Below, piece by piece: positions 45,835-54,147 of a DNA stretch of 64,000 bases. A program made the position numbers and the translations under genes. Positions within the stretch are counted from its first letter, which is position 1. Each line of letters starts with the position of its first letter. Origin of the DNA: Melastoma dodecandrum (taxonomy: Eukaryota > Streptophyta > Magnoliopsida > Myrtales > Melastomataceae); contig JARUPY010000090.1 of assembly GCA_029817715.1 (NCBI GenBank), positions 1,488,001 through 1,552,000 on the forward strand, read 5' to 3'. Below the pieces are notes generated by a model, which was not told where the DNA came from, made no database searches, and was given only the letters and a program-made list of their open reading frames with translations.

Positions 45835-47013
45835 ATGATTATCTTTCCAACGCGTCGGAAATTGCTGTCGTATGCAGCCGCCGGCTGTCTTGCTCTCGGA
45901 ATCCAAACGTCGGCGCGCGCTGCCGATGATATTGTCATCGGCGCATCGATGCCGCTGACCGGTGCATTTGGTTTCGCAGGTATTCCGCTCAACTTCGGGA
46001 TCCAGGACTATTTGAAGATAGCGAACGATGCCGGCGGCATCGGGGGTCGCAAGATTAAGTATGTATCCGAAGATACTGCATATGCGGTCGATAAATCGAT
46101 CGCAGCGTTCAACCGCATCACCGCCAGCGAGAAGGTTAGCCTCTACTACGGAGATTCCACGGGGTTCGCCAAGACGATCAACGCCGAACTCAGTCGCCGT
46201 GACAGCATCCTTATGGCCGGCACGTCCTTCGCGACTGAGCTGAACGATCCGAAAAACTTTCCGTATCAGTTCATCCCGGGCCCTGACTACTCGCAAATGA
46301 TCGGCATTCTCCTGGAGTACATTGCCAAGACGACGCCGGGCGCCAAAATCGCTCTCGTCAATTCAGATACCGAATTCGGCCGGGATCCAATCGCGGCGAC
46401 AGAGAAGCGGGCGGCGGAGTTAGGTCTGAAAATAGTCGGTAAGATCGCAACGCCGCCGACCAGCGTCGATGTATCGACCGAAGTCTTGAAGCTGCGCCGG
46501 GCGGATCCCGACTACACGATCTTTCACGGCTATGTTCTCGCGCCGTTGCCGGAATTCATGACGCAGATGAAGCAACTGGGCCTCAAAAGCAAGTTCATGG
46601 GTACCTTCTGGTCGATGGACAATTCCATCTGGGCCAATTCTGCTGCGGTCGCTGACGGCTACATGGGTGTGATGCCGTATCGCTACTATTTCGATACCGA
46701 AGGCACGTCGCCAACGCTCGACAAAATCCGGCAGCTCCGCCCCGAGTATCAGACGATATACTACACCCAGGGCTTTCTCACCGCGATGCTAATGATCGAA
46801 GCGGCAAAACGTACGCTCGATGCCAAGAAGGATCTCACCGCGAGCAACATGAAGGCCTCGTTGAACTCGATCAAGGACTTCGATACCGGCGGTATCATCG
46901 GCGTACCGATCTCGATCTCTGGCAACACCATTCCTGTCGGTCGCGTCTATCAATACGACGGTGCGAACAAGACCATGAAGCCGGTCTCCGACTGGATCAA
47001 GATTGCGAAGTAA
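45835..47013 (+). CDS. ABC transporter substrate-binding protein (LivK-like)
   Basis: Periplasmic binding protein of 392 residues. A signal peptide with a twin-arginine-like RRKLL start (TRRKLLSYAAAGCLALGIQTSARA) is followed by a type 1 periplasmic-binding fold: DDIVIGASMPLTGAFGFAG, NDAGGIGGRKI, and GRDPIAATEKRAAELGLKIVG. It would capture the substrate for the LivM/LivF transporter. ATG 45835 follows GGGAGAAAG at a proper distance; the upstream ATG at 45799 overlaps livM and lacks a site. The substrate is unknown; the set of neighbours points to a carboxylic acid. Confidence 0.92.
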   Translation: MIIFPTRRKLLSYAAAGCLALGIQTSARAADDIVIGASMPLTGAFGFAGIPLNFGIQDYLKIANDAGGIGGRKIKYVSEDTAYAVDKSIAAFNRITASEKVSLYYGDSTGFAKTINAELSRRDSILMAGTSFATELNDPKNFPYQFIPGPDYSQMIGILLEYIAKTTPGAKIALVNSDTEFGRDPIAATEKRAAELGLKIVGKIATPPTSVDVSTEVLKLRRADPDYTIFHGYVLAPLPEFMTQMKQLGLKSKFMGTFWSMDNSIWANSAAVADGYMGVMPYRYYFDTEGTSPTLDKIRQLRPEYQTIYYTQGFLTAMLMIEAAKRTLDAKKDLTASNMKASLNSIKDFDTGGIIGVPISISGNTIPVGRVYQYDGANKTMKPVSDWIKIAK

Positions 47014-47831
47014 TGACAATGGCCGCGGACACACTTCTCTCAGTGAATAATATCGAGGTCGTTTATAGCAAAACGGTCCAGGTGCTCCGCGGCCTGTCGT
47101 TGAAAGTCGACAAGGGAGCGGTGGTTGCCTTGCTGGGCTCGAACGGGGCCGGCAAGTCAACCACGCTCAGGGCCATTTCCAACTTGCTTGAGTTGGAGGA
47201 TGGCAAGGTCACCACGGGCGAAATCCTGTTCAAGGGGAGCTCCGTGTCACGTCTCGCTCCGCATCAGTTGGTGCGGGGCGGGCTCTTCCATGTGATGGAA
47301 GGTCGCAGAATTTTCGAAGACCTTACCGTCGAGGAGAATCTGACCGCCGCCACCTATGCGATGTCAGGCCGCAGCGGCGCGAAAACTCCTTTCGATCTCG
47401 TCTATACATACTTCCCGCGCCTGTTCGAGCGGCGAACCGGACGCGCCGGTTACCTATCCGGCGGCGAGCAACAGATGCTCGCCATCGGCCGCGCGCTAAT
47501 CGCTCAACCAGAACTCATGCTGCTCGACGAGCCTTCGCTCGGCCTGTCGCCGAAGCTGGTGGAGGAAATTTTCACGATCATCGCTCGCATCAACCGCGAG
47601 CAGGGCGTCTCGATGCTGTTGGTCGAGCAGAATGCGGCCGTCGCCTTCGCTGTCTCGACCTACGGGTACATCATGGAGTCGGGAAGGATCGTGACAGATG
47701 GTCCCACGGCGCAGCTTCTGCGCGATCAGGACGTTCGGGAATTTTACCTCGGTGTCGGCGCGGCGAACGCCGAGACCAAGGGTTTTCGCGGCATCAAGCA
47801 CTACAAGCGCCGCAAGCGCTGGCTGTCCTAA
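47013..47831 (+). CDS. livF: LivF-type ABC ATPase
   Basis: ATP-binding subunit of the same transporter, 272 residues. Walker A GSNGAGKSTT, Q-loop region, signature YLSGGEQQML and Walker B LMLLDEPSLGLSP with VEQNAAVAFAV are complete. The basic C-terminal extension (HYKRRKRWLS) is common in the versions linked to acyl-CoA synthetases. Start overlaps the previous stop by one base. As the second ATPase normally paired with LivG, it now lacks an intact partner here. Confidence 0.93.
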   Translation: MTMAADTLLSVNNIEVVYSKTVQVLRGLSLKVDKGAVVALLGSNGAGKSTTLRAISNLLELEDGKVTTGEILFKGSSVSRLAPHQLVRGGLFHVMEGRRIFEDLTVEENLTAATYAMSGRSGAKTPFDLVYTYFPRLFERRTGRAGYLSGGEQQMLAIGRALIAQPELMLLDEPSLGLSPKLVEEIFTIIARINREQGVSMLLVEQNAAVAFAVSTYGYIMESGRIVTDGPTAQLLRDQDVREFYLGVGAANAETKGFRGIKHYKRRKRWLS

Positions 47832-47849
47832 CGTTGTGATGAGGATCGC

Positions 47850-49664
47850 ATGAGCGACAGATTTCCTGAGATGACATTGCCGCAGGCGCTACGTGAGAAT
47901 GCCTGTGTTCATCCGAACCGGGTTGCTATCAGGCAAAAAAAATACGGAATCTGGAATCCGTGTACCTGGAAGAACTACTATACCCGTGCCCGTCATATCG
48001 GACTCGGCTTACGCGCGTTGGGACTGAGTGCAGGCGGTCACATCGGCATTCTGTCCGAGAACCGGATCGAATGGGTGCTGGCGCAGCTTGGCGCAAACAT
48101 TATCGACGGTATTGCAGTTGGGGTTTATCCCACCAGTCCGTCGAACGAAGTCGCTTATGTGCTGGCGCATTCTGAATCCGAGATCATCGTGTGCGAGGAT
48201 CAGGAGCAGGTCGACAAGGTTCTGGAATGCCGCGACGAACTGCCAAAGCTGCGGAGGATTATCGTCGTTGAAACCAAGGGCATCAGGGATTACCCGCCCG
48301 ATCAAGTCATGTCGTTCGATGCGCTGGAAGCGATTGGCGCCGACTTGGAGACGAGCCATGCCGCTTTGGTAGATGGCATCATCGATCGTCAACAGTTATC
48401 GCAGATCGGATTGATTATCTACACCTCCGGCTCCACCGGGAAGCCGAAAGGTGCAATGCTGAGCTACAAGAACATTCGGGCGCAGGCGATTGGTTGTGCG
48501 GATCGGCTGGTTGTCGATCAGTCGGCAAGTGTTCTGTCCTATTTGCCGCTATGTCACGTCGCCGAGCAGATGACGACAGTGATGGTCCCGACTTATCTGG
48601 CCTCGTTGGTCAGTTTCGGAGAGTCAATTCGGACCGTGCAGGAGGATCTACGAGAGGTTGCGCCAAGCGTGTTCCTTGGCGTGCCACGCATTTGGGAAAA
48701 ACTGCATTCGTCGATCCACATCAAGCTGCTGGAGGCGGGACGCGTCCGGCGCGCGATATTCGAACGGGCCTATTCTGCTTGCGAGCCGTTTGCGGAGAAG
48801 AGTGCCGCCGATCGAACGCTATCCGAAAAACTCAAGTTTGCGTTGTCGTACTGGCTGATTTTCCGCGCACTGCAGAACTTCATTGGGCTGCGAAAGACCC
48901 GCATCGCCATGACCGGCGCTGCGCCGATCTCGCCCGCGATTGTGCATTTCTTTCGCGCCATCGGGGTGCCGCTGATCGAGGTCTACGGCCTGACTGAAAG
49001 TGCGGGCATTGCGCTCGGGCAGGTATTGTCTGACCGGCGGGTGGGGACGGTGGGTAATGGTATCGACCGGATGGAAACAAAGCTCGGAGAGTCGAACGAG
49101 CTTCTTATTCGCGGAGATACGGTGTTTGCGGGGTACTACCGAAACGAAGAGGCGACCAGGATGTCGATCCGCGACGGATGGCTGCACACCGGCGATGTCG
49201 CGGAATTCAAGGATGGTCATTTCCGCATCGTGGACAGGCTGAAAGATATCATGATTACGGCAGGTGGAAAGAACCTCAGTCCGTCGGAGATCGAGAACAT
49301 GGTAAAGTCGAGCCCGTTCATCAAGGAGTGCATCGTCATAGGTGATGCGCGTAAGTATGTCTCGGCACTGATACAGATCGACTATGATCTCGCCGGGAAG
49401 TGGGCAGAGGAAAAGGGCGTCGCCTACACAAATTTCAAGAACCTCACAGAGAACGACAGTCTTCGCGAGTTGATCCAGTCGGAGATCGATACGGCCAACG
49501 CGCAACTTGCCCAAGTTTCGCAAATCCGGAAATTTCATCTTCTGACAAAGGAGCTGGATCACGATGACGACGAAGTCACAGCGACAATGAAGGTTCGTCG
49601 CTTCAATGTTCAGAAGAAGTACGCTTCAGAGATTGAGGGTCTCTATAGCCGACATGGTGCATGA
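47850..49664 (+). CDS. Long-chain acyl-CoA synthetase (AMP-forming)
   Basis: 604-residue adenylate-forming enzyme of the FadD15/long-chain type. Core motifs: P-loop IYTSGSTGKPKGAM, YGLTESAG, WLHTGDVAEFKDGHFRIVDRLKD and ITAGGKNLSPSEIEN. It activates a carboxylic acid to its CoA thioester with ATP. This gene type is regularly found immediately next to liv-type transporters in alphaproteobacterial catabolic operons, which supports vectorial uptake and activation of the imported acid. It begins 18 bases after livF. Confidence 0.9.
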   Translation: MSDRFPEMTLPQALRENACVHPNRVAIRQKKYGIWNPCTWKNYYTRARHIGLGLRALGLSAGGHIGILSENRIEWVLAQLGANIIDGIAVGVYPTSPSNEVAYVLAHSESEIIVCEDQEQVDKVLECRDELPKLRRIIVVETKGIRDYPPDQVMSFDALEAIGADLETSHAALVDGIIDRQQLSQIGLIIYTSGSTGKPKGAMLSYKNIRAQAIGCADRLVVDQSASVLSYLPLCHVAEQMTTVMVPTYLASLVSFGESIRTVQEDLREVAPSVFLGVPRIWEKLHSSIHIKLLEAGRVRRAIFERAYSACEPFAEKSAADRTLSEKLKFALSYWLIFRALQNFIGLRKTRIAMTGAAPISPAIVHFFRAIGVPLIEVYGLTESAGIALGQVLSDRRVGTVGNGIDRMETKLGESNELLIRGDTVFAGYYRNEEATRMSIRDGWLHTGDVAEFKDGHFRIVDRLKDIMITAGGKNLSPSEIENMVKSSPFIKECIVIGDARKYVSALIQIDYDLAGKWAEEKGVAYTNFKNLTENDSLRELIQSEIDTANAQLAQVSQIRKFHLLTKELDHDDDEVTATMKVRRFNVQKKYASEIEGLYSRHGA

Positions 49665-49797
49665 ACGGCCTCAACCCTTCATAGCTTCTCATTCGGCGGT
49701 GTGAATGATCGGCGAGACCATCGTGTATAGACAAATAGAGTACGGGTCTCGTCCGTTTCGGGCGTTCGACCTATCGGACCAATCAGGGAGTTCGGAT

Positions 49798-51447
49798 ATG
49801 AGCAACGGTCAGGGCCAATACAGCGTCGGTCTGGACAAGACGGCGGCCAATTACGTGTCGCTCTCTCCGCTCAGCTTTCTTGCGCGCAGCGCCAGCGTCT
49901 ATCCGGACCATACCAGCACCGTTTACGAAGGCCGCACGTTCACCTGGGCGCAGACCTATGAGCGCAGCAAGCGCTTCGCATCGTTCCTTGCTTCGCGCGG
50001 CATTGGCCGGGGCGACACGGTCGCAGCGATGCTGCCGAATATCCCGGCGATGAACGAGGTTCATTTCGCCGTGCCGATGGCCAGCGGCGTCCTCAACGCA
50101 CTCAACATTCGGCTTGACGCGGCGTCGATCGCGTTCCAGCTCGATCACGGTGGTGCGAAGATCATTCTGGTCGATCCCGAGTTCACAGGCGTGATTTCCG
50201 ACGCTCTGGGTCTGATGAAAAGCCCAAAGCCGCTCGTGATCGACGTCGACGACGCGGCCTTTGCCGGCGGCAAGCGGATCGGGGAATTGGAATACGAAGC
50301 CGCCGTGGCTTCGGGCGACCCGGACTTCGTCTGGCATCAGCCGCAGGACGAGTGGGACGCCATTGCACTGAGTTACACATCCGGCACAACGGGTAACCCG
50401 AAGGGCGTCGTGACGCATTATCGCGGCGCGTATCTTAACGCCGTGAGCAATATTCTGGCCGGCAATCTCGGCACGCACCCGATCTACCTTTGGACGCTGC
50501 CGATGTTCCACTGCAACGGCTGGTGTTTCCCATGGACCATCGCGGCATCGGCCGGCGTCAATGTCTGCCTGCGCAAGGTCGATCCGGCGAAGATTTTCGA
50601 GCTGATCCCCAAGCACGGTGTGACCCATATGTGCGGTGCGCCGATTGTCTACAACACGCTCATCAACGCACCTGGCGCACCAAAGGGCAAATCTGCCAAG
50701 CCCCTCATCGGCCTGATCGCAGGCGCGGCGCCGCCGGTCGCGGTGCTCGAAGGGGCTGAGAGCATCGGCATCAAGCTGACGCATGTCTACGGGCTGACCG
50801 AAGTCTACGGGCCCGCCTCCGTCTGCGCCGAGCAGCCGGGCTGGGATGATCTCCCGGCCGACCAGCGCGCCCAGCTCAAGCGCCGTCAGGGCGTGCCCTA
50901 TCCGCTTCAGGAAGCCGTCACGGTGCTTGATCCGGAGACCATGCGCGAGGTGCCACGCGATGGCGAAACCATCGGCGAGGTCATGCTTCGCGGCAACACC
51001 GTGATGAAGGGTTACCTGAAGAACGAGAAAGCGACGAAGGAAGCGTTCGAAGGCGGGTGGTTTCACACCGGCGATCTCGGCGTACTCGACGAGGACGGCT
51101 ACGTCATCATCAAGGATCGCTCCAAGGACATCATCATCTCCGGCGGCGAAAACATCTCCTCCGTCGAGGTCGAGGACGTCCTCTACAAGCACCCGGCCGT
51201 GCTGTTCGCGGCCGTCGTTGCCAAGCCGGATACGAAATGGGGCGAGGTTCCCTGCGCCTTCGTTGAACTGAAGGACGGCGCGACCCCGACGGAGGCCGAG
51301 ATTCTGGCCTACTGCAAAAGCGTGCTGCCGGGATTTAAATCGCCGAAGTCCGTGATGTTCGGGGCACTCCCGAAGACGGCGACCGGCAAGATCCAGAAAT
51401 TCATGCTGCGCGAGCAGGCGGATTCCGCGAAGGCGATTTCGGCGTAG
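49798..51447 (+). CDS. Acyl-CoA synthetase (medium/short-chain type)
   Basis: 549-residue AMP-binding enzyme. Motifs: SYTSGTTGNPKGVVTHYRG, VYGLTEVYGP, WFHTGDLGVLDEDGYVIIKDRSKD and IISGGENISSVEVED, then the C-terminal PKTATGKIQKF with its catalytic lysine. The pattern is that of the DmdB/AlkK-like group that activates medium-chain or methylthiopropionate-like acids. ATG 49798 is favoured because GGGAG lies seven bases upstream; the first ATG at 49705 adds 31 non-conserved residues. A second ligase beside the long-chain one suggests two acids in the pathway, such as a side chain and a shortened product. A hairpin follows 68 bases downstream. Confidence 0.9.
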   Translation: MSNGQGQYSVGLDKTAANYVSLSPLSFLARSASVYPDHTSTVYEGRTFTWAQTYERSKRFASFLASRGIGRGDTVAAMLPNIPAMNEVHFAVPMASGVLNALNIRLDAASIAFQLDHGGAKIILVDPEFTGVISDALGLMKSPKPLVIDVDDAAFAGGKRIGELEYEAAVASGDPDFVWHQPQDEWDAIALSYTSGTTGNPKGVVTHYRGAYLNAVSNILAGNLGTHPIYLWTLPMFHCNGWCFPWTIAASAGVNVCLRKVDPAKIFELIPKHGVTHMCGAPIVYNTLINAPGAPKGKSAKPLIGLIAGAAPPVAVLEGAESIGIKLTHVYGLTEVYGPASVCAEQPGWDDLPADQRAQLKRRQGVPYPLQEAVTVLDPETMREVPRDGETIGEVMLRGNTVMKGYLKNEKATKEAFEGGWFHTGDLGVLDEDGYVIIKDRSKDIIISGGENISSVEVEDVLYKHPAVLFAAVVAKPDTKWGEVPCAFVELKDGATPTEAEILAYCKSVLPGFKSPKSVMFGALPKTATGKIQKFMLREQADSAKAISA

Positions 51448-51514
51448 TCCCTGTGCTGCAAAAGAATTTGCGAGCTTGGGTGGGCGTAACTTAGGCTTCA
51501 CGTTCTTCACCGAC

Positions 51515-51538
51515 GGAGCGGCGTGCGCTCGCCGCTCC
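51515..51538. terminator. Hairpin after the acyl-CoA synthetase
   Basis: A perfect 9-bp stem GGAGCGGCG / CGCCGCTCC with a six-base loop, 68 bases past the stop. No T-run; a weak or factor-assisted terminator. Confidence 0.5.
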
Positions 51539-51603
51539 ACCCGGTCTTCGGCCAGGGTCGGAGGGAAGCGCAGGTATAAATCCAACGAAGAAAGGAAGCA
51601 GAA

Positions 51604-51868
51604 ATGGCAAGCGAGAAGATACGTAACTCCCCAAATCGATGAACTACTCACGCCGGAGAACTCGGCGTTCATCGTCATCGACTACCAGCCGATCCAGGTC
51701 AGCTCGATCCGCTCGATGGACCGCGACGAGCTGGTGTTCAACATCGTCAGCACGGCCAAGGCTGCGATGAACTACAAGCTGCCGGTCGTCCATTCGACCG
51801 TGAATGTCAAGACCGGGAGGAATAAGCCTCCGATCCAACCGCTGGCGGAGGTGCTCAGTGGCTTCGCG
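51604..51868 (+). pseudogene. Isochorismatase-family hydrolase, frameshifted and truncated
   Basis: Begins with an AAAGGAAG ribosome site and ATG (MASEKIRNS), shifts frame at the CCCC run 51629-51632, and continues LLTPENSAFIVIDYQPIQVSSIRSMDRDEL with the family Asp (VIDYQ). Homology stops near PPIQPLAEVL (about 51868), so the Lys and Cys of the catalytic triad are gone. About 90 of the usual 200 or so residues remain. The 110 bases that follow resemble nothing known. Confidence 0.8.
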
Positions 51869-51978
51869 GCGGTCAATTGTCATGCGAGTCTCCAGAGGCG
51901 TGCCGACAAGCCTTTCGCTTCGTGTTCGCGCGTGGCGATGAACTATCTACTCTTCGAAAAAACAGGGAGTTAAATCCG

Positions 51979-52344
51979 ATGAATGATACGGTCGAGACTA
52001 TACGGCAATATGCTGCGGCGTGGAACGAGGCCGATACTGCCAGGCGCGACACATTGCTGGCCGCCTGCTGGGCCGAGGATGGTGTTTATGTCGATCCGAA
52101 TGTCGAGATCTCCGGACGGGAAAATCTTTCACGTCACATCGCCAAGGTGCAGGCCGCGCGGCCCGGGGCCTACCTCGAATTCATGAGCAGTGTCGATAGG
52201 CATCACCGCGTGCTGCGGTTTCTTTGGCGGCTTATGCATGCCGACGGTACGCGCGGTGATATATCGATCGATATCGGCGAGATCGGCGCTGATGGGCGCC
52301 TCGTCAAGATGATCGGATTCTTTGGGCCATCGCCTGCACTCTAG
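51979..52344 (+). CDS. SnoaL-like / NTF2-fold protein
   Basis: A 121-residue protein of the nuclear transport factor 2 superfamily (SnoaL-like): ETIRQYAAAWNEADTARRDTLLAACWAEDGVYVDPN is the typical first helix-strand region, followed by the curved sheet with GRENLSRHIAKVQAARPG and a C-terminal IGADGRLVKMIGFFG. Members bind small hydrophobic ligands or act as isomerases and polyketide cyclases; no catalytic residue can be assigned here. ATG 51979 follows CAGGGAG at nine bases. It is the last intact gene before a stretch of gene debris. Confidence 0.8.
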   Translation: MNDTVETIRQYAAAWNEADTARRDTLLAACWAEDGVYVDPNVEISGRENLSRHIAKVQAARPGAYLEFMSSVDRHHRVLRFLWRLMHADGTRGDISIDIGEIGADGRLVKMIGFFGPSPAL

Positions 52345-52880
52345 CGCAGATGCCCCGTTAGCCGCACGACGAAATCAGGACTTCCCGCGACGCCGCCCAT
52401 AGAGACAGCTGCCGGGGCCACAACGTGCTACGGCAGCCACCGCGACGCTTCTTCTGGGCAGCCGCCTCAGGGTTGAAGCCGTTCCAGTTCTCGAACACGT
52501 CCATGAAGCCCGGAACGGTTTTTTGCGGTTCCAGTCACGCTGCAACCAGAGCGTCGCCTGGCTGATCAGCTTGCCTTCGGCCTGCTTGATGCGGCGGAGG
52601 CCGACTTCATGCGCGGTCAGCGAGGTGCCACTACGGCTACCGCGAATCGCCTATGCCGCCGGCCCGGATGAATAGCTGGCACACGGGTGAACAACGCTCA
52701 GTTGTCGTCGGCTTTGGCGGTTTAACTGTGCAGTCGGTCGCGGCGACCGTAGGGTGGCTCGCTCGAAATTTGCGACTCGGCGATGGTGGCCAGCGACCAA
52801 CGGGCGCTTGGGGCGCGTCAAATCGAGTACGTAAACATTCTTTCGGTAACGAAGACATTTCTGGATGAGGCAAATTTTCA
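52345..52880. other. Non-coding debris, one unidentified minus-strand remnant
   Basis: No working gene. On the minus strand around 52450-52620 two frames give HEVGLRRIKQAEGKLISQATLWLQRDW and, after an A6 run, VPGFMDVFENWNGFNPEAAAQK. This looks like the end of a real protein broken by a frameshift, but I cannot name the family. The small frames 52637-52917 overlap each other on both strands and have no ribosome sites. Confidence 0.4.
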
Positions 52881-53340
52881 GTGTATCGTGGGAATTGATC
52901 GGCTTATACGGCAACACGCCGAGTGATGGCGACGTGGTTTACGACGGTCGCAGCATTCTCGGAATTTAGCCGGATCGCCTATTTCGGCGCGATTGATGCG
53001 CAGCTTTCAGATATTGCAGTCGTTCGCCGACATGACTGCGCTCGATGTGGTGACGACGGCGGCGCTGACGCGAAGGCTGATGCGTGACGCCATCGACTTT
53101 GCCGCGCAGGCCCTGATCCCGCGTCGGCCTTGGTGGCAAGGAACTCAAGACGCCGCTGGCGCTGCGCATGTTCGACCATGACGATGGTGACGCCTTGCCT
53201 GTTCAATTTTTGATGATGGCGATCGGCGCTGCGGTTTCAGCCATCGTCAGGCCGGCCATCACCTTATCCAGTAGGATGCAACGCGGTTCGGTGGCGATGC
53301 ATTCGGCAAGCTCGAGGAGCTTCTTGTCCTGCAGCGCGCT
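52881..53340. pseudogene. Shattered livG-type ATPase with an internal inversion
   Basis: Fragments of one ABC ATPase in different frames and orientations. Plus strand: GLYGNTPSDGDVVYDGRSILG (52898 onward, part of the strand after Walker A), then SFQILQSFADMTALDVVTTAAL from 52996 (Q-loop region), then VGLGGKELKT near 53130. Minus strand 53193-53336: LLELAECIATEPRCILLD-VMAGLT, the Walker B region, now inverted. Walker A and signature motif are missing. Clearly non-functional; a second transporter of the same type as the one at 43.9-47.8 kb. Confidence 0.75.
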
Positions 53341-53826
53341 GTTACGTGCTGGAGCGTGGACAGGTTGCGCGTACGCCATCGCTCATGAAATCGAAGCTGT
53401 TTCTTCTGGGCGACGTGATCCTGCGCGTGCCGCAAGTGATCGCATTTGCGGTCCCGTTTGTTCTCGCCGGCGGCCTCAATATCATGCTGGGATCGACCGA
53501 CTTGGCCGCTGGATCCGTGCCCTGCATCAGAATGCCCATGCGGCGGGGCTGATGGGAATCGATGTCGGCCGCGTCCAAGTCATGACCTTCGCGCTTGGCA
53601 TCGCGATTTTGGCGCTGGCTGCGGCGTTGCTGTTGCGGGGCACGCCCATCCAGCCACCCAGGGCCTGCGCTAGCGCGGAAAACTCGGCAGCATGCTGCCT
53701 GGCTTTCATTACTTCATCTACGGCATCGTGGTTATCGGCGTCATTCTGGCGACGCCTCAAGGACTGCTGCCGCTTTTCGATAAGCTATGGTTACGTTTGC
53801 TTCGAGCGCCGATGGGGCACGATTAG
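53341..53826 (+). pseudogene. Remnants of livF, livH and livM-type genes
   Basis: Successive pieces in shifting frames: VLERGQVARTPS (the usual end of a LivF/LivG ATPase), RALHQNAHAAGLMGIDVGRVQVMTFALGIA (the loop and helix of a LivH permease, from about 53510), and LPGFHYFIYGIVVIGVILATPQGLLPLFDKLW ending at a stop at 53826 (permease C-terminus). Each junction lacks intervening sequence, so several deletions have occurred. No complete domain remains. Bases 53827-54054 show nothing recognisable. Confidence 0.7.
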
Positions 53827-54054
53827 CGCCTCACCCGGGTGTTGTGGTTTCTCAACGGTCGCAGCAGTGCAGAGATCGACGTCAGCGGCAACTCCGCAAT
53901 GCCGTCGCCAAGTGTTGCGCGCAGTTTCCCAGCGAATACTGACGCCGGATCGCGACATCGCCTATCTGCGATCGCGTTCGTCAATGCACTGACCGCGGTT
54001 GGCTAGGCTGCGGCCGGACGTGGTGCTCCTATGACGGGGGATTGGATGGTCGAA

Positions 54055-54113
54055 AATTATATAGCTATTTCAACAATATATGAGTTCGTAGTCTTGTTCT
54101 GAATGGCGCGCCA
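54055..54113 (+). repeat. 59-bp direct repeat, left copy
   Basis: Ungapped match of 49/59 bases with 62572-62630, ending in the identical TTCTGAATGGCGCGCCA. The pair brackets the jetABCD operon. Its right part also forms an imperfect palindrome with 54122-54146. Confidence 0.8.
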
Positions 54114-54121
54114 AATTGCCA

Positions 54122-54146
54122 CCATTCAGAATAAAACCACGAACCC
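54122..54146. repeat. 25-bp terminal inverted repeat, left end of jet cassette
   Basis: Begins CCATTCAGAA. It is the inverted partner of 62599-62623 with 22/25 identity, the outer ten bases being perfect. It ends one base before the jetD stop codon. Confidence 0.75.
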
Positions 54147-54147
54147 G

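Noticed and set aside
49783..51678. 631-codon minus-strand frame opposite the second acyl-CoA synthetase
   Set aside because: Shadow of the real gene on the plus strand, which has all adenylate-forming motifs and a ribosome site.
54055..54146. Integron attC site
   Set aside because: The segment is palindromic but lacks GTTRRRY/RYYYAAC core sites, and no integron integrase is present.
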